NCBI GenBank assembly: GCA_003116995.1
Contig: BDSL01000066.1
Location: 186,001 to 250,000 of the forward strand
Reading direction: 5' to 3'
DNA length: 64,000 nt
Source of the DNA: Yamagishiella unicocca
Lineage: Eukaryota > Chlorophyta > Chlorophyceae > Chlamydomonadales > Volvocaceae
The translations under genes and the position numbers were made by a program. Every line of letters begins with the position of its first letter. Within the stretch, counting starts at the first letter, position 1. This document shows positions 8,980 through 18,777 of this stretch, piece by piece. The notes under the pieces were generated by a model. It made no database searches. It was not told the origin of the DNA and was given only the letters and a program-made list of their open reading frames with translations.

Positions 8980-11900
8980 TCTCCGTCCTGCATGCGAGTC
9001 ATGTGGCAGCTCGGTCCATTTCTGCTGTTGGTCCGACGAATGTACGAACCCTAAAGTCTGCATCGGCGGTAGTTTTACACGGGCTCGTCTGTACACAATC
9101 CCGCTACAATGGTCTCCCCCGCCAACTACCGCCCCATCACCCACTTGGACACCGACTACCGGACCCTGGCCCGGGTCCTGGCCCGCCGCCTTCTCCCCGT
9201 CCTCGGGGATACGATCGACCCAGTGCAGACGGCCTTCCTGCAGCACCGGCGCATCTCGGACTCCGTCCTGCTCCTCCAACTCCTGCCCGCCGCCCTCCGC
9301 GCGGAGTCTCGCTCCTGTGCGGTGGTGTTCCTGGACTTCCAGAAGGCCTATGACACGGTGGACCGCGTCTTCCTCCTGGAATGCCTGGATGCCATGGGTG
9401 TGGGCCCTGGCTGCCTTGCCTGGGTGCAACGCCTGCTGCGGGGCACCCGCTCTGCCGCCCTCGTCAATGGCCACATGTCGGGCTGGGTTCCCATCACTGC
9501 CGGCGTTCGACAGGGGTGTCCGGCTGCGCCCCTCCTCTACCTCGCTCCCGGCCAGGCCCTCCTCTCCTGGCTGCAGCACGAAGCCATCGGCATCTCCCTC
9601 GCCGACCTCCACCTCACCGCCTCCCAGTACGCGGATGACTGCACCCCCCTCCTCCGGGATGCCGCGGACGTCCCCCGCTTCCTGGCCGCCATGGACACCT
9701 TCCACGCCGCGTCGGGACAGCAGCTCAACCTCCGCAAAGTGAAGCTCCTGCCCCTGCCCGGTGGCCCCGTGCCAGCCCTGCCGCCGCCCCGCCCCCCGCC
9801 TGCCACACGGCCGCCAGTGCCCCTCCCCTCCCCCCGCCCCCGTGGCCGTCGCCGCCCCCCTGGCCGCCCCCGACGCCGGCCTGGCGCCCCGCCTCGCTGT
9901 CGTCCCCTCCGCCTCCACCCTGGGCGTCACCTTCACCGCTGGCGCCCCGGGACCGTACCCTGTGGACCTCGACCGGGTCTACGGCCGCCTGCAGCGTGCC
10001 GCCACCCTGCCCCTCTCCGCCTTCGGCCGCGCCTTCGCCGCCTCGGGCTATGCCCTCAGCCGTGTCCTCTACCACATGGAGTTCGTCGGCCTCCTTCCCC
10101 CCGGGCCTGCGGGCGGCCCTTCAGGCCACCACCGCCGCCTTCGTCGACCGCCGCTGCACCCCCGCCGCGCATCAGGCCCGCACCAACCGAGTGCCTGCCG
10201 GCGCTGGCCTGCTCTACCTCGCCCTGCCCCCTCCGCCGGCGGCTTCGGCCTCCTCCCCCTCGCCGCCCACGTACGGGCTCGCCACGCGGTCCTGGCCGTG
10301 CGGGGCCTCGCCGGCGCGTGTGGCCTCCTGACGTCCTCCCCCCAGTGGCCCCAGCTCCTCCTCGCCCTCCTGCGCCACGGCCACCCCGCGGCCCACCCCC
10401 TGTGCCTCCTGCCCCTCCACGGCGACGCCCGCACCACCGCCGCCCCGCTGGTGCTCGGCCGGCCCCTCCCACGGGGCTCCCCGGCCCTCGCCCAGCTGCT
10501 TGTGGCGCTCGCCCATCCCCCGCCCGTCACCCTCCTGGACCCCACCCTGGCCACCCCGGGACCCTGGTGCTTCTCGGCGCCCCTCTGGGGCAACCCCCTC
10601 CTGGTCGACGCCACCGGCCGGGGCCTGGAGGCCGACCTCGCCCAGCTGCGTGGGCTTGATACCGTAGGCGTCGCCCTCCAGTGCTACAATGCCCTGGGCC
10701 GGGTCCGGACGGCCCTCGCTGTCGCCGCTGCCGGGGGGCCCCCCGCCCTGCGCTGTACCGAGTACCTGCGGCTCGACGTCCTCCGCGACGTCCTCCGCCT
10801 CTCCCCCGCCCACCCCGTCCCGGCCTCCATGCGGGATGGGGCCACGGGCCTGGCCCGCGTCGACGCCCTCGTTGGCCGCATTCCCGCCACCTGGGCCCTC
10901 GCGGCCCTCCTCGTTCTGGCGGCCCCGGGGGGCGCGGCTGCCGCCCCCCCCCCCCGCCACGGACGCCTGGGGCCGCCTGGCCCGCTGTGTCGGCTGGCGG
11001 GTGGGCCCCGCGGCCATCCCCCTCGTCTCCCTCACCGTCAAGTCGGCTACCCTACTGCAGCTGGGCCCAGCTTTCACTGCTCTGGCGGCTAAGCATACGG
11101 CCTTCCTTCAGGAGGCCTGGGAGGTTCCCCTCCCCCCGGCGGCCCTGGCCTCCGCCCTCCGGGAGTTTCAGGCCACTCTGGTGCGCCTCTGGCGTCTTCG
11201 CTGGGACAACATGCACAAGGAGCCCCTCTGGCGGCTCGCCATTAACGGGTTCCATGGCTTCCCCATGCACGCGGCCCTCCTGGCGCGGGGGTCGCCCACG
11301 ACCCCCTGCCCGTGCGGAGCGTCCATGGCCACGGGCCGCCGGCGCTACCACTTCTGGGAGTGTGTGGTGGCCTTATCGCTGCGCGAAGAGCTTGTGGTGG
11401 CGATGGGGGGTGCGGTTGTCTTGCTCCCGCAGCATTTGTGGCTGGGTCGGCCCCCTGGGGGTGCACCCTCTTGTTTGGGATGTGGTGTGTTTGACGGCCG
11501 TCGCGGCGTTGGGCTTGGGGCTCCGCCTCCTGTTTCGGGTGCAGGCTGGGGCCCCCGGGGGGCGCGTGCCGGTGGTGCGGGTGTGCGCCGCGGTGACGGC
11601 AGACTTCTGGGCCCGCCTCAGTGCGTTTGCCGAGCTGGGGCTGGCCCCCCGGGGGTGGGGGGCCGTCCCAGCCGATCACCCCTTCCTCGCCGCCTTGTTG
11701 GCGGGCGAGCTGGTCTTCCCGGGCCGCCCGGGTGCCGAGGAGTTGCCCGACGGTTGACCCGGCTGCGGTTTTGTGGGTATTTTTGGGTGGTGGGGCCTGG
11801 GGACCCCGCCCCGCTTTTTGTGGGTGTTTTTGGGAGGTGGGGCTTGGGGCCCCCGTTTTGCCGGGTCGCGCTCTTCCTCGCGTCTCGTTGCTGGCGGTGG

Positions 11901-12128
11901 TTCGCGTTTTCTGGACGCGCTTGTGCTCCTCCCCGTGCTTTGAGTTGTGCGTGCTGCCTTCTCCGTGTCCTCGTGTTTGGCTGTCTTCGGCTTTTGCCCC
12001 TTCCCGGCCGGTGAGGGCGGGCTCTTTTGCCCGGTATCTGTGTCGTGGTCTGGCCCATCGGGCCCGCCTGGTTGCGCTTCCGCGCTTGTAGGTGCCCCAC
12101 CTCCCTTGTAACGCTCGCATTCTGCTTA
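8980..12128 (+). mobile_element. L1-clade LINE, long but defective copy
   Basis: The copy contains an upstream unit (8980-9112, repeated at 5083-5220), a reverse-transcriptase ORF2 body (9109-11757) and a 3' UTR of about 370 bp ending in CTCGCATTCTGCTTA near 12128. No apurinic endonuclease domain precedes the reverse transcriptase, so the body is 5'-truncated or internally deleted. Related 3' ends lie at 4510-5062, 5221-5254 and 12480-12835. Clusters of L1-type (Zepp-like) LINEs are known at putative centromeres in Chlamydomonas. Whether this cluster is such a remnant cannot be judged from one window. Confidence 0.9.
9109..11757 (+). pseudogene. LINE ORF2 reverse transcriptase, frameshifted
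   Basis: The product would copy the element RNA at the nick site by target-primed reverse transcription. The first frame (9109 to about 9760) shows the canonical order: ANYRPITHLDTDYRTLARVL, QTAFLQHRRISDSVLLLQ, VVFLDFQKAYDTVDR with the catalytic Asp, GVRQGCPAAPLLY, and the SQYADDCTPLL catalytic box at about 9625-9657. The protein then continues in other frames: 9761 frame, a jump near 10100, back near 10230, a jump in a C-run near 10945, and another near 11450. A C-terminal CPCGA...YHFWEC zinc-knuckle-like motif lies at about 11310-11362, and the stop is at 11757. At least four frameshifts and the missing endonuclease make it non-functional as read. Some shifts sit in homopolymer C runs and could be sequencing errors. 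Confidence 0.9.
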
Positions 12129-12479
12129 GCAACCTACATTCACATACATGCATACCTACGACTACGCCATCCAGTCACCGCATGTCCGCTCTCTCAGACT
12201 GTGCAACCAAGTGCGAGCCGGGGCTGGCCACGGGCAGGTATTGTTGTAGACCGCTGCTTGCTAGAGGCAGCATCCACACGCCCAGAAGTCGGTGCGCTCA
12301 ACTGTTTTAGGTATATGGGATCGTTGCATGCTCCCAAATCTTCCTGAGCCAAAGAGCGTTTCCATAGGCGGAAGCCTTAGAGAGGCGGTTATGATAATTA
12401 CCGATTGGATGAAGCCTGGTTGAGCTGCCGCGCTGTTAGGGGTTTCTGATTCCCTGCTGCCTGTCGTTTGCCGTTAATG

Positions 12480-12835
12480 CTGGTTCCGCGTGACTGAGCC
12501 CTGGGGCCCACTCTCCCCCGGGGGTGGGGGGTGCCGGCGCGCTCTGCTTTGGGTTGCGTCCCTCTGCTGCGTGGGCCCCTAGTCGCTGTTGCTTTTTGGT
12601 CGCGGTCGGTTTCTTTCGGCTGCTGCTGGCTGGCCTTTCCGGCTTGCTGTCGGCCTCGGTCGGCTGTCTTATCCCGACCGGTGAGGCGTGGTTTAGGCCT
12701 CGCCCGGTGATCCGTGTCGTGCTCTGGCCCATAGGGCCCTCCGGGTTGCGCTTCCGCGCTTGCAGTCGCTCCAACTCCCTTGTAACCGTCGCAATGTGCC
12801 CTTGTAATTTCCGGATTCTGCTTAAACATGCAATT
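12480..12835 (+). mobile_element. 3' end of a second, related LINE subfamily
   Basis: The last 150 bp (GTCGTGCTCTGGCCCAT, GGTTGCGCTTCCGCGCTTG, CTCCCTTGTAAC, ending GGATTCTGCTTAAAC) align with the 3' UTR of the LINE ending at 12128. The upstream part is diverged. The element ends about 50 bp before the TATA box of the helical-repeat gene, so it abuts or lies in that promoter. Confidence 0.75.
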
Positions 12836-12884
12836 GATGGCATATGAAATGCCTTGGATGCATTGGTAACCTTTCCCTATGGGG

Positions 12885-12893
12885 TTATATAAT
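12885..12893 (+). promoter_or_regulatory. TATA-like box of helical-repeat gene
   Basis: TTATATAAT lies about 50 bp upstream of the chosen ATG at 12943 in otherwise GC-rich sequence. Its position suits a core promoter with a short 5' UTR. Confidence 0.5.
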
Positions 12894-12942
12894 AGAAAGT
12901 GACAAGTCAGGACGCTCTTGACAGGTGCCAGTTGCAAGAGAA

Positions 12943-15731
12943 ATGAGTGCAAGTATGCACTACTTGTCATGTAGTTCAATTGGGTTATGCGTTCGCCAGT
13001 TACGCGTTCACGGCCACCAAATGCGCACCATAGCGCCGCCGCATCCTCGGCTTCAGCGAGTGCCAGCGGGCAGCTCAAGCTCGGGCCTGCAGCCAAACGC
13101 TGTGGATCCGCCGTTGGCTGCGAGGCTGGCACATTGCGCAGACCTCGCGTCCATCCACGCATTGCTCCTTGAGCAAGCAGGCACCGCCCAGCCGGGCACT
13201 TTGAGCACACACCTCGCAGCCTGGACGCGACCTTCCGATGCCGTTGCTGCGTTCAACCAGCTCGCTGCTAGCTGGAGCAACAGCGCGCAGAGGCCCCTCG
13301 ACGCCGCGACGCTCACAGACGCGCTGCAGCACGCCTACGCGTTGCTCAACGTCCACATGCACTCCCTGCTGCCGCGCGAGACTGGCGCCATCATAATATC
13401 TCTAGCTGGGCTTCGCAGCGCCAGCCCCGAAGTCCTGCGGCAGCTAGCGGACTCCCTGATGCGCCGACCGGCACAGGCTTACACAGCCCCGCAGCCGCAG
13501 CCACCGAGCCCCTCCGCTCCCTCACCCTCGCCATCGCCCTCACCTTCACCATCACCATCAGCCGGGGGACCGAGGCACGCGCCCTCCTCCGCACCTGGGC
13601 TGTCACGGCTGCCCAGCCACGAGCTCGCCGGCGTCGTAAGCGCTCTCGCGTCCTTCAACGTGCGCCCGAGCGATGCGTGGCTGGGCTTGTGTACGAGCAG
13701 CCTGCAACTGGGGCTGCCGTACCTGTCAGGACCGCAACTCGCGCAGCTGCTGTGGGCGCTGGTGCAGCTGGGCGTAAGGCCCACGTCGCCCTGGCTGGCG
13801 CTGTTCGAGGAGGCCCTCAGCGCCTCCCTGGATCGACATCTGCAAGGGGCGGCCGCTGAGGCAGCGGCCGCTGAGGGGCAGGGGGCGGGGCAGGGTGGCG
13901 AAGCGTCGGTAGCCCATGAGGCGGCACAGCCGCCGCACCCGCACCCGCAACCCCACCCGCAGCAGCAGCAGCACCCGCAGCAGCAGCAGCAGCAGGTGGT
14001 AGCGGTGGGGGAGCTGAGCTGTGAGGACTTGGTGCGCGTGACGGGCGCGGCGGCAGAGGTGGGCTTCCAACCGGGGGAGCGCTGCCGGGCGCTGCTGCTG
14101 GCTTCGGTGGGGTCGCGGCTGGGGGTGATGCAGCCGCACCAGGTGGCGGGGCTGGCGTGGGCGCTGACGCGGCTGCGCTGGTCGGTGGACGAGCAGTGGC
14201 GTCTAGGGTTCCTGCAGGTCGGTGGGCAGGGGGCCGGGATATCGGTTCGCAGGGCCCGGTGTGTCGGTTGCCAGGGGCAAGGGTGGCAGCGGTTGCTCTG
14301 AGGGGCACATGCCGTACACCTGGTATCTGGTTAGCGGCGTGTATGCGTAGTCCACCATGCGCCCTCCCCCCTCCCGGGACTGCACCCCTTGCCCCTCGAG
14401 GGGTGCGCCTAACCCCCTCAGCGCACCTCTTCACTACTGCCGGGCCCCCCCGCAGCCTCATTTTTGTCTCATATGTCATATGTCAGGGGTGTCTCACATG
14501 TCACACCTCAGGGGTGTCTTCCCTATTACAGTACAGACACTCACCTGTACCCCCGGGCCCCCACGCGCCCATCTCGCCGTCTCCCCCCCCCAGGTTACGG
14601 CGGTGCTGCTGCCGCGCCTCAAGGCCACAGACCTGCCTCCGGTGCTGGCCTTCGTGGCTGCCGCCCGCCTGGACCCCGGCCCCCGCTGGGTGCACCGCTG
14701 CCTGGAGGCCAGCTTCGCCCACCTGCCGCAGTGCAGCCCCCGGGACTTGCCGGACCTGCTGTGGGACCTCACGGCGCTGGACCAGCAGCTGTTCGCACGC
14801 AGCAGCGCCCCCGCCGCCGCCGCCCCCGCCGCCGCCGCGGCCGTGGCCGCGGTGATACCAATCTTCGCCGGTGGTGATGAGGCGTCGGGGCTAGCTGCAT
14901 CACCCCTTGATGATGACGATGATGACGCGAGCGGTGAGATAGCCGCACGAGGCGTCCAGGCGGTGGCTTCGGAGCGGGAGCGGGAGCGGCGGGACGAGCT
15001 GGAGGTCCTGGCGGATGCGTGGCTGCGTCGCTACCTGCAGCAGTGCTCGGACAAGCTGTCGAGGTTCACTGCGCCCGGAGTGGCGAGGATGATGCTGGCG
15101 GTGGCTCGTACGAATGTACGACAAACGGATGAAGTGTGGCTGCAGGCGGCGTGCGGTGGGTAGGGGAGGAAGGCCCCGGTGGGTTGGGGGGGGGAAAGGC
15201 GGGGAATGCGGGGGCCGGAGGGGTGGACGGGCGCAGGCAGGCAGGCAGGCAGGCGGGCGGCATGGCCTTGGGTTTGGGGTTTCCTGAACAGACACGTCCT
15301 ATGGCGGAGCGCGCGACAAACTGACCAGTACGACATAACACATGCCACATGCGCCTGTTTTGTCCTTTGCGAAGACGGTGTACTCACCCCACCCTCGACC
15401 CCCAACCCCGCCCTCTCCCCCCCGGCCCCTCCTCCACACACATGTTCCTCTATTTCGTCGCTTTCATCCTTCTACATGAAAACACACACACACATACACA
15501 GCTGCTCTGGCCTCCAAGAGTGACGTGCTGGCGCCTTCCGACCTAGCGGACGCCGTCACCGCGCTAGCGACCCTACGCCACCGACCCACGACGTCAACTC
15601 GGCCGCCCGCCGCCGCGCCGCCGCCCCTGCCTCCCGCCGCCAGCACCCACAACCCTGCTCCCCCCAGCGTCCGGCTCGGCCCAGGCGCCCCTCGCCGCAG
15701 CCGCGGGCCCCAGCAGACCACCGCCGCCCCC

Positions 15732-15790
<59 letters not shown>

Positions 15791-16715
15791 GGCCGCCGCC
15801 GCCGCGGCCACGGCGGCCGCTCTCACTCAGCAGGGCCTCCTGGAATTGCTCCTGGCTGGCTGCGCCACCAAGCTGTCCCTGCTGCCAGACGACCGGCTGG
15901 TGGGTCTAGCGACGGCTGTCGCCTCGCTCGACGTCCGTCCGGACCCCACCTGGCTCGGAGCCCTCCTAGACGAGACGGGGATGAGGTTGGAGGCCTCGGC
16001 CGCCGCTTTGGCCGCCGCCGCCGCCGCCGCCGGGACACCACCGCCGGCCGGCTGCTTGACGCCTCGGCTGCTGTCGGAGCTGCTGGTGGCGGTGGCGAAG
16101 TTGGACGTGGTGCCGCCGCGGCCGTGGCAGCGGGCGTTCCTGTTGGCTGCTGGCCGCCAGCTGCCGGCCTTCGACTCGGCGGCGCTGGGCGGGCTGCTGT
16201 GGGGCCTGGTGGTGCTGGACGTCAGGCCGCCGGCAGCGTGGACGAGCCGGCTGATGGCGCACGTGCGCGAGAGGCTGGAGGAGGGGAGTGCGAGAGCGGG
16301 GGCGGGGGCGGGCGCGGGGGGTGGACTCGGACCGGAAGGCGCGCTTGCGTGGGCAGGCTCGGACGGTTCGTACGGGTCGTATGGGTCGTACGAGTCGTAC
16401 GGGTCGCCTCGGGCGGCACGCGGCGGGGTGAGGTTGGGCGCCGCGGCGCCAGCGCCCGTTGCGGTCGTGGTTTCGGAGGGGGAGGAGGTCCTGGGCGCGG
16501 GGGGGGTCGCCGGTGAGGGTGGGTCGGCGGAGGCGGAGGAGGGCTCGAGGGAGGGGAGCGACGGACGCGATCAGGGAGTGGCGTGGCAGCGGGGCCCGCG
16601 GCGGCGGTCGTACGGGTATCTTTCGGGTCCGTACAGCAGGACCTCGAATCGGCGTGCCGCTAGTGGGGCCGGAGGCGATAGCGCTGACGTGGCGGTGCGG
16701 TCGTCGGCGTCATGA
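12943..16715 (+). CDS. OPR-like helical-repeat protein (putative organellar RNA-binding)
   Basis: Three exons: 12943-14217, 14594-15155 and 15502-16715. Introns are GT-AG and joins are in frame (phases 0 and 1), giving 1016 residues. The ATG at 12943 is the first in frame after the TATA box. The N-terminus is Arg/His/Ser-rich, consistent with a plastid or mitochondrial transit peptide. Degenerate 38-40-residue helical repeats recur from about residue 220 to 880, typified by LLWALVQLGVRPTSPWL, VVSALASFNVRPSDAWL, VASLDVRPDPTWL and LLWGLVVLDVRPPAAW. This L-x-A-L...G/D-V-R-P...W-L pattern is that of octotricopeptide (OPR) and related FASTK-type proteins, which bind organellar RNAs; a RAP domain was not seen. 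Between repeats are Ser-Pro, Gln-His, Asp and poly-Ala tracts, and the C-terminus has SYG repeats. The specific RNA target cannot be inferred. Confidence 0.8.
15736..15807 (+). repeat. (CCG)n coding microsatellite
   Basis: An almost pure CCG/GCC run of about 72 bp lies within exon 3 of the helical-repeat gene. It is read as an alanine tract of about 25 residues between two repeat blocks. Confidence 0.9.
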
Positions 16716-18777
16716 GTCATCAGGAGTGAAAATGGTCTGCGGCAAGACGCGACCGGACAGATACCCATGTGGCTAGTAATGGTCGTTACGACCATTGTCT
16801 GGTCGTAACGCGTGCGTCTGTGGCTGGGGCGTGTACTGCGGGTCTTCATTCACGTGGACCCCCCAGACAACGACAGCAACGTGACAGCACATATGCAGCG
16901 GTTGCATATATTTTATTAATAGGTTGTCAATGAGGCAGGCCTGTACGGCGGTGTGCATAGGTTGGATGGAGAGGCGTGGTACACCAACCGCTCAAAGGCC
17001 GATTGGCGCGCGCTGTCGCGCGCGGTCACATTACAAAGGACGTTGGGTGCTCTGCCGAGGAAGTGGTAGCAACCCCGAGCAGTGCGGTCTAGCCAGTCAA
17101 TACGAAAATAAACTCAGTCCAGATCTCCAGAAGCCGCGGCCGTGTGCGACGCATCGCACGGCAGGCGGGCAGCAGCGCGAGCATCACCGCAGTGATGATA
17201 CCGATTTCCCAAAGCTGCCGGCACTCGCCCCCGTGCCAAAATACCAATCACCCCCTCCGCAAGCCCACCACACCTTGCAACCAACCTTTACATCGTTTGC
17301 CTTCCCAGGAGAGCACATCGCACTCCTCCATCACACGTAGCCAGTGCAGTCGCCATTCGTTCTTATCACTCCCCCCCCGCCCAAATCGGGCCCAACGTTT
17401 TTTTTCCGGACATCCACGGGTTTCCCTCGAACCCCGCCCAAATCATGTTCTCCGTTGAGCTCATCTCAGGACATCTGCGTTATCTTCCAATAGATGCGCT
17501 GCCCCAGAGCATAACTCCACACATTTGCGCCTCCCGAGCTGCAGCAGCCTTCTTAGCGCATTGAGCCGACAGATCGGGGCTGAGGCGAGCTGTGTCCGCA
17601 CCGCCAGGGCCAAGACCGGGTGCACAGCCTGCATCCCTCCGGGTGGTGCTGACCAAGCGCAAGCGAGGATGGGGGCCCTGCAGTAGGCACCCCATGCCCC
17701 GTGCACTGGGCGCCCTGCCCCTGTGCCGCTGTACACGGGCGCCCTGCCCTTCGCATGGGCAGCTAGCGGTCCTTGTACCAACAGCATCCCCCCTCCATGC
17801 CAAATAAAAGCCATACGCGAGGGGAGACGCAAGGCAATGTGTAACCATCACCATCAGCATAACCGTCATAACCGTCGTCATCGTCAAGTTTGTCACTAAG
17901 AGTTGATATGCAGATGGACCACGAGTGGCTTATCACGAGGCGGCAGCCGCCAAAGCCAGCCAGGGCTCTGCTGGCGGGCCGCTCCCTCCCTGGCGCTCGC
18001 AGCGGGACCCCAACGTGTTCCCACATCCCTGCGGGGTTTACGTTGCCGTACACCATACACCGACAGCACAGGCAGCATGCTACACGTCAACATGCACGCC
18101 GTGTACACACACACACACACACACGCACACCATCACATTCCCCTGCCCCGCCCCGCCCCCCGGGCCGACCTCTCTTCTAAACGGTTTTCCTCGCATCCAC
18201 GGGTCTTCCTCGAGCCGCCCCCGGACCGACCTCGCCACCACCGCGACCCTCCCACCACCAGGACGCCGACACAGCGGCCAGGTGCCGTACACCGCGCACC
18301 TGCACCTTGGCCCCAACAGGTGCCGTACACCCCTCCCGCACCAGCACAGCGCCCAAAGCGCGCCGTACACACACCCTGCGCCCGCCACTTCATCGCCATC
18401 CTGCGCCGCCACCTGTTTCTGACTGTCTCTCTATTTCTCTCTCGCTCCCCCGACCCTGCCCCGCACCTCTTTGCTAACTCCCCCCCTCCTCGCCGCAGTT
18501 CCGCTGCCCGACCCGCGAGGGCATATCCGTTGTAGTCGCACCCACGGAGGCGTTGCCCGCGTATCGCGTGTTGTTCACGTGCTCGGGCGGGTCGCACGTG
18601 CGGCACGCGGATGCGTGGCTGGGGGAGGCAGGCGGTGCGTGGCGGAGGCGGTCGATGCCACCGAACTCCCTCCCGGCCGCCGTTGGGCGGTCCGGACCCC
18701 CTCCTCCCCCTTGAACGCTTTCAGCCAACTCTCTTACGCCACCCCACCCCCCCTACTGCGGGTCTTCCTTTTCCCCC
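16716..18777. other. Convergent 3' spacer of two genes
   Basis: The region lies between the stop codons of the convergent helical-repeat (+) and WW (-) genes and should hold both 3' UTRs. A TGTAA motif, the usual volvocine polyadenylation signal, is at 17839-17843 on the plus strand, about 1.1 kb after the stop at 16715. A minus-strand TGTAA lies near 17031. It also contains a perfect small palindrome (AATGGTCGTTACGACCATT, about 16777-16795), a (CA)n run at 18105-18127, and reverse copies of the dispersed module near 17395-17445 and 18168-18225. Confidence 0.5.

Noticed and set aside
10056..11077. Long minus-strand frames opposite the LINE
   Set aside because: Gly/Arg-rich antisense shadows of the GC-rich reverse-transcriptase ORF, with no motifs.
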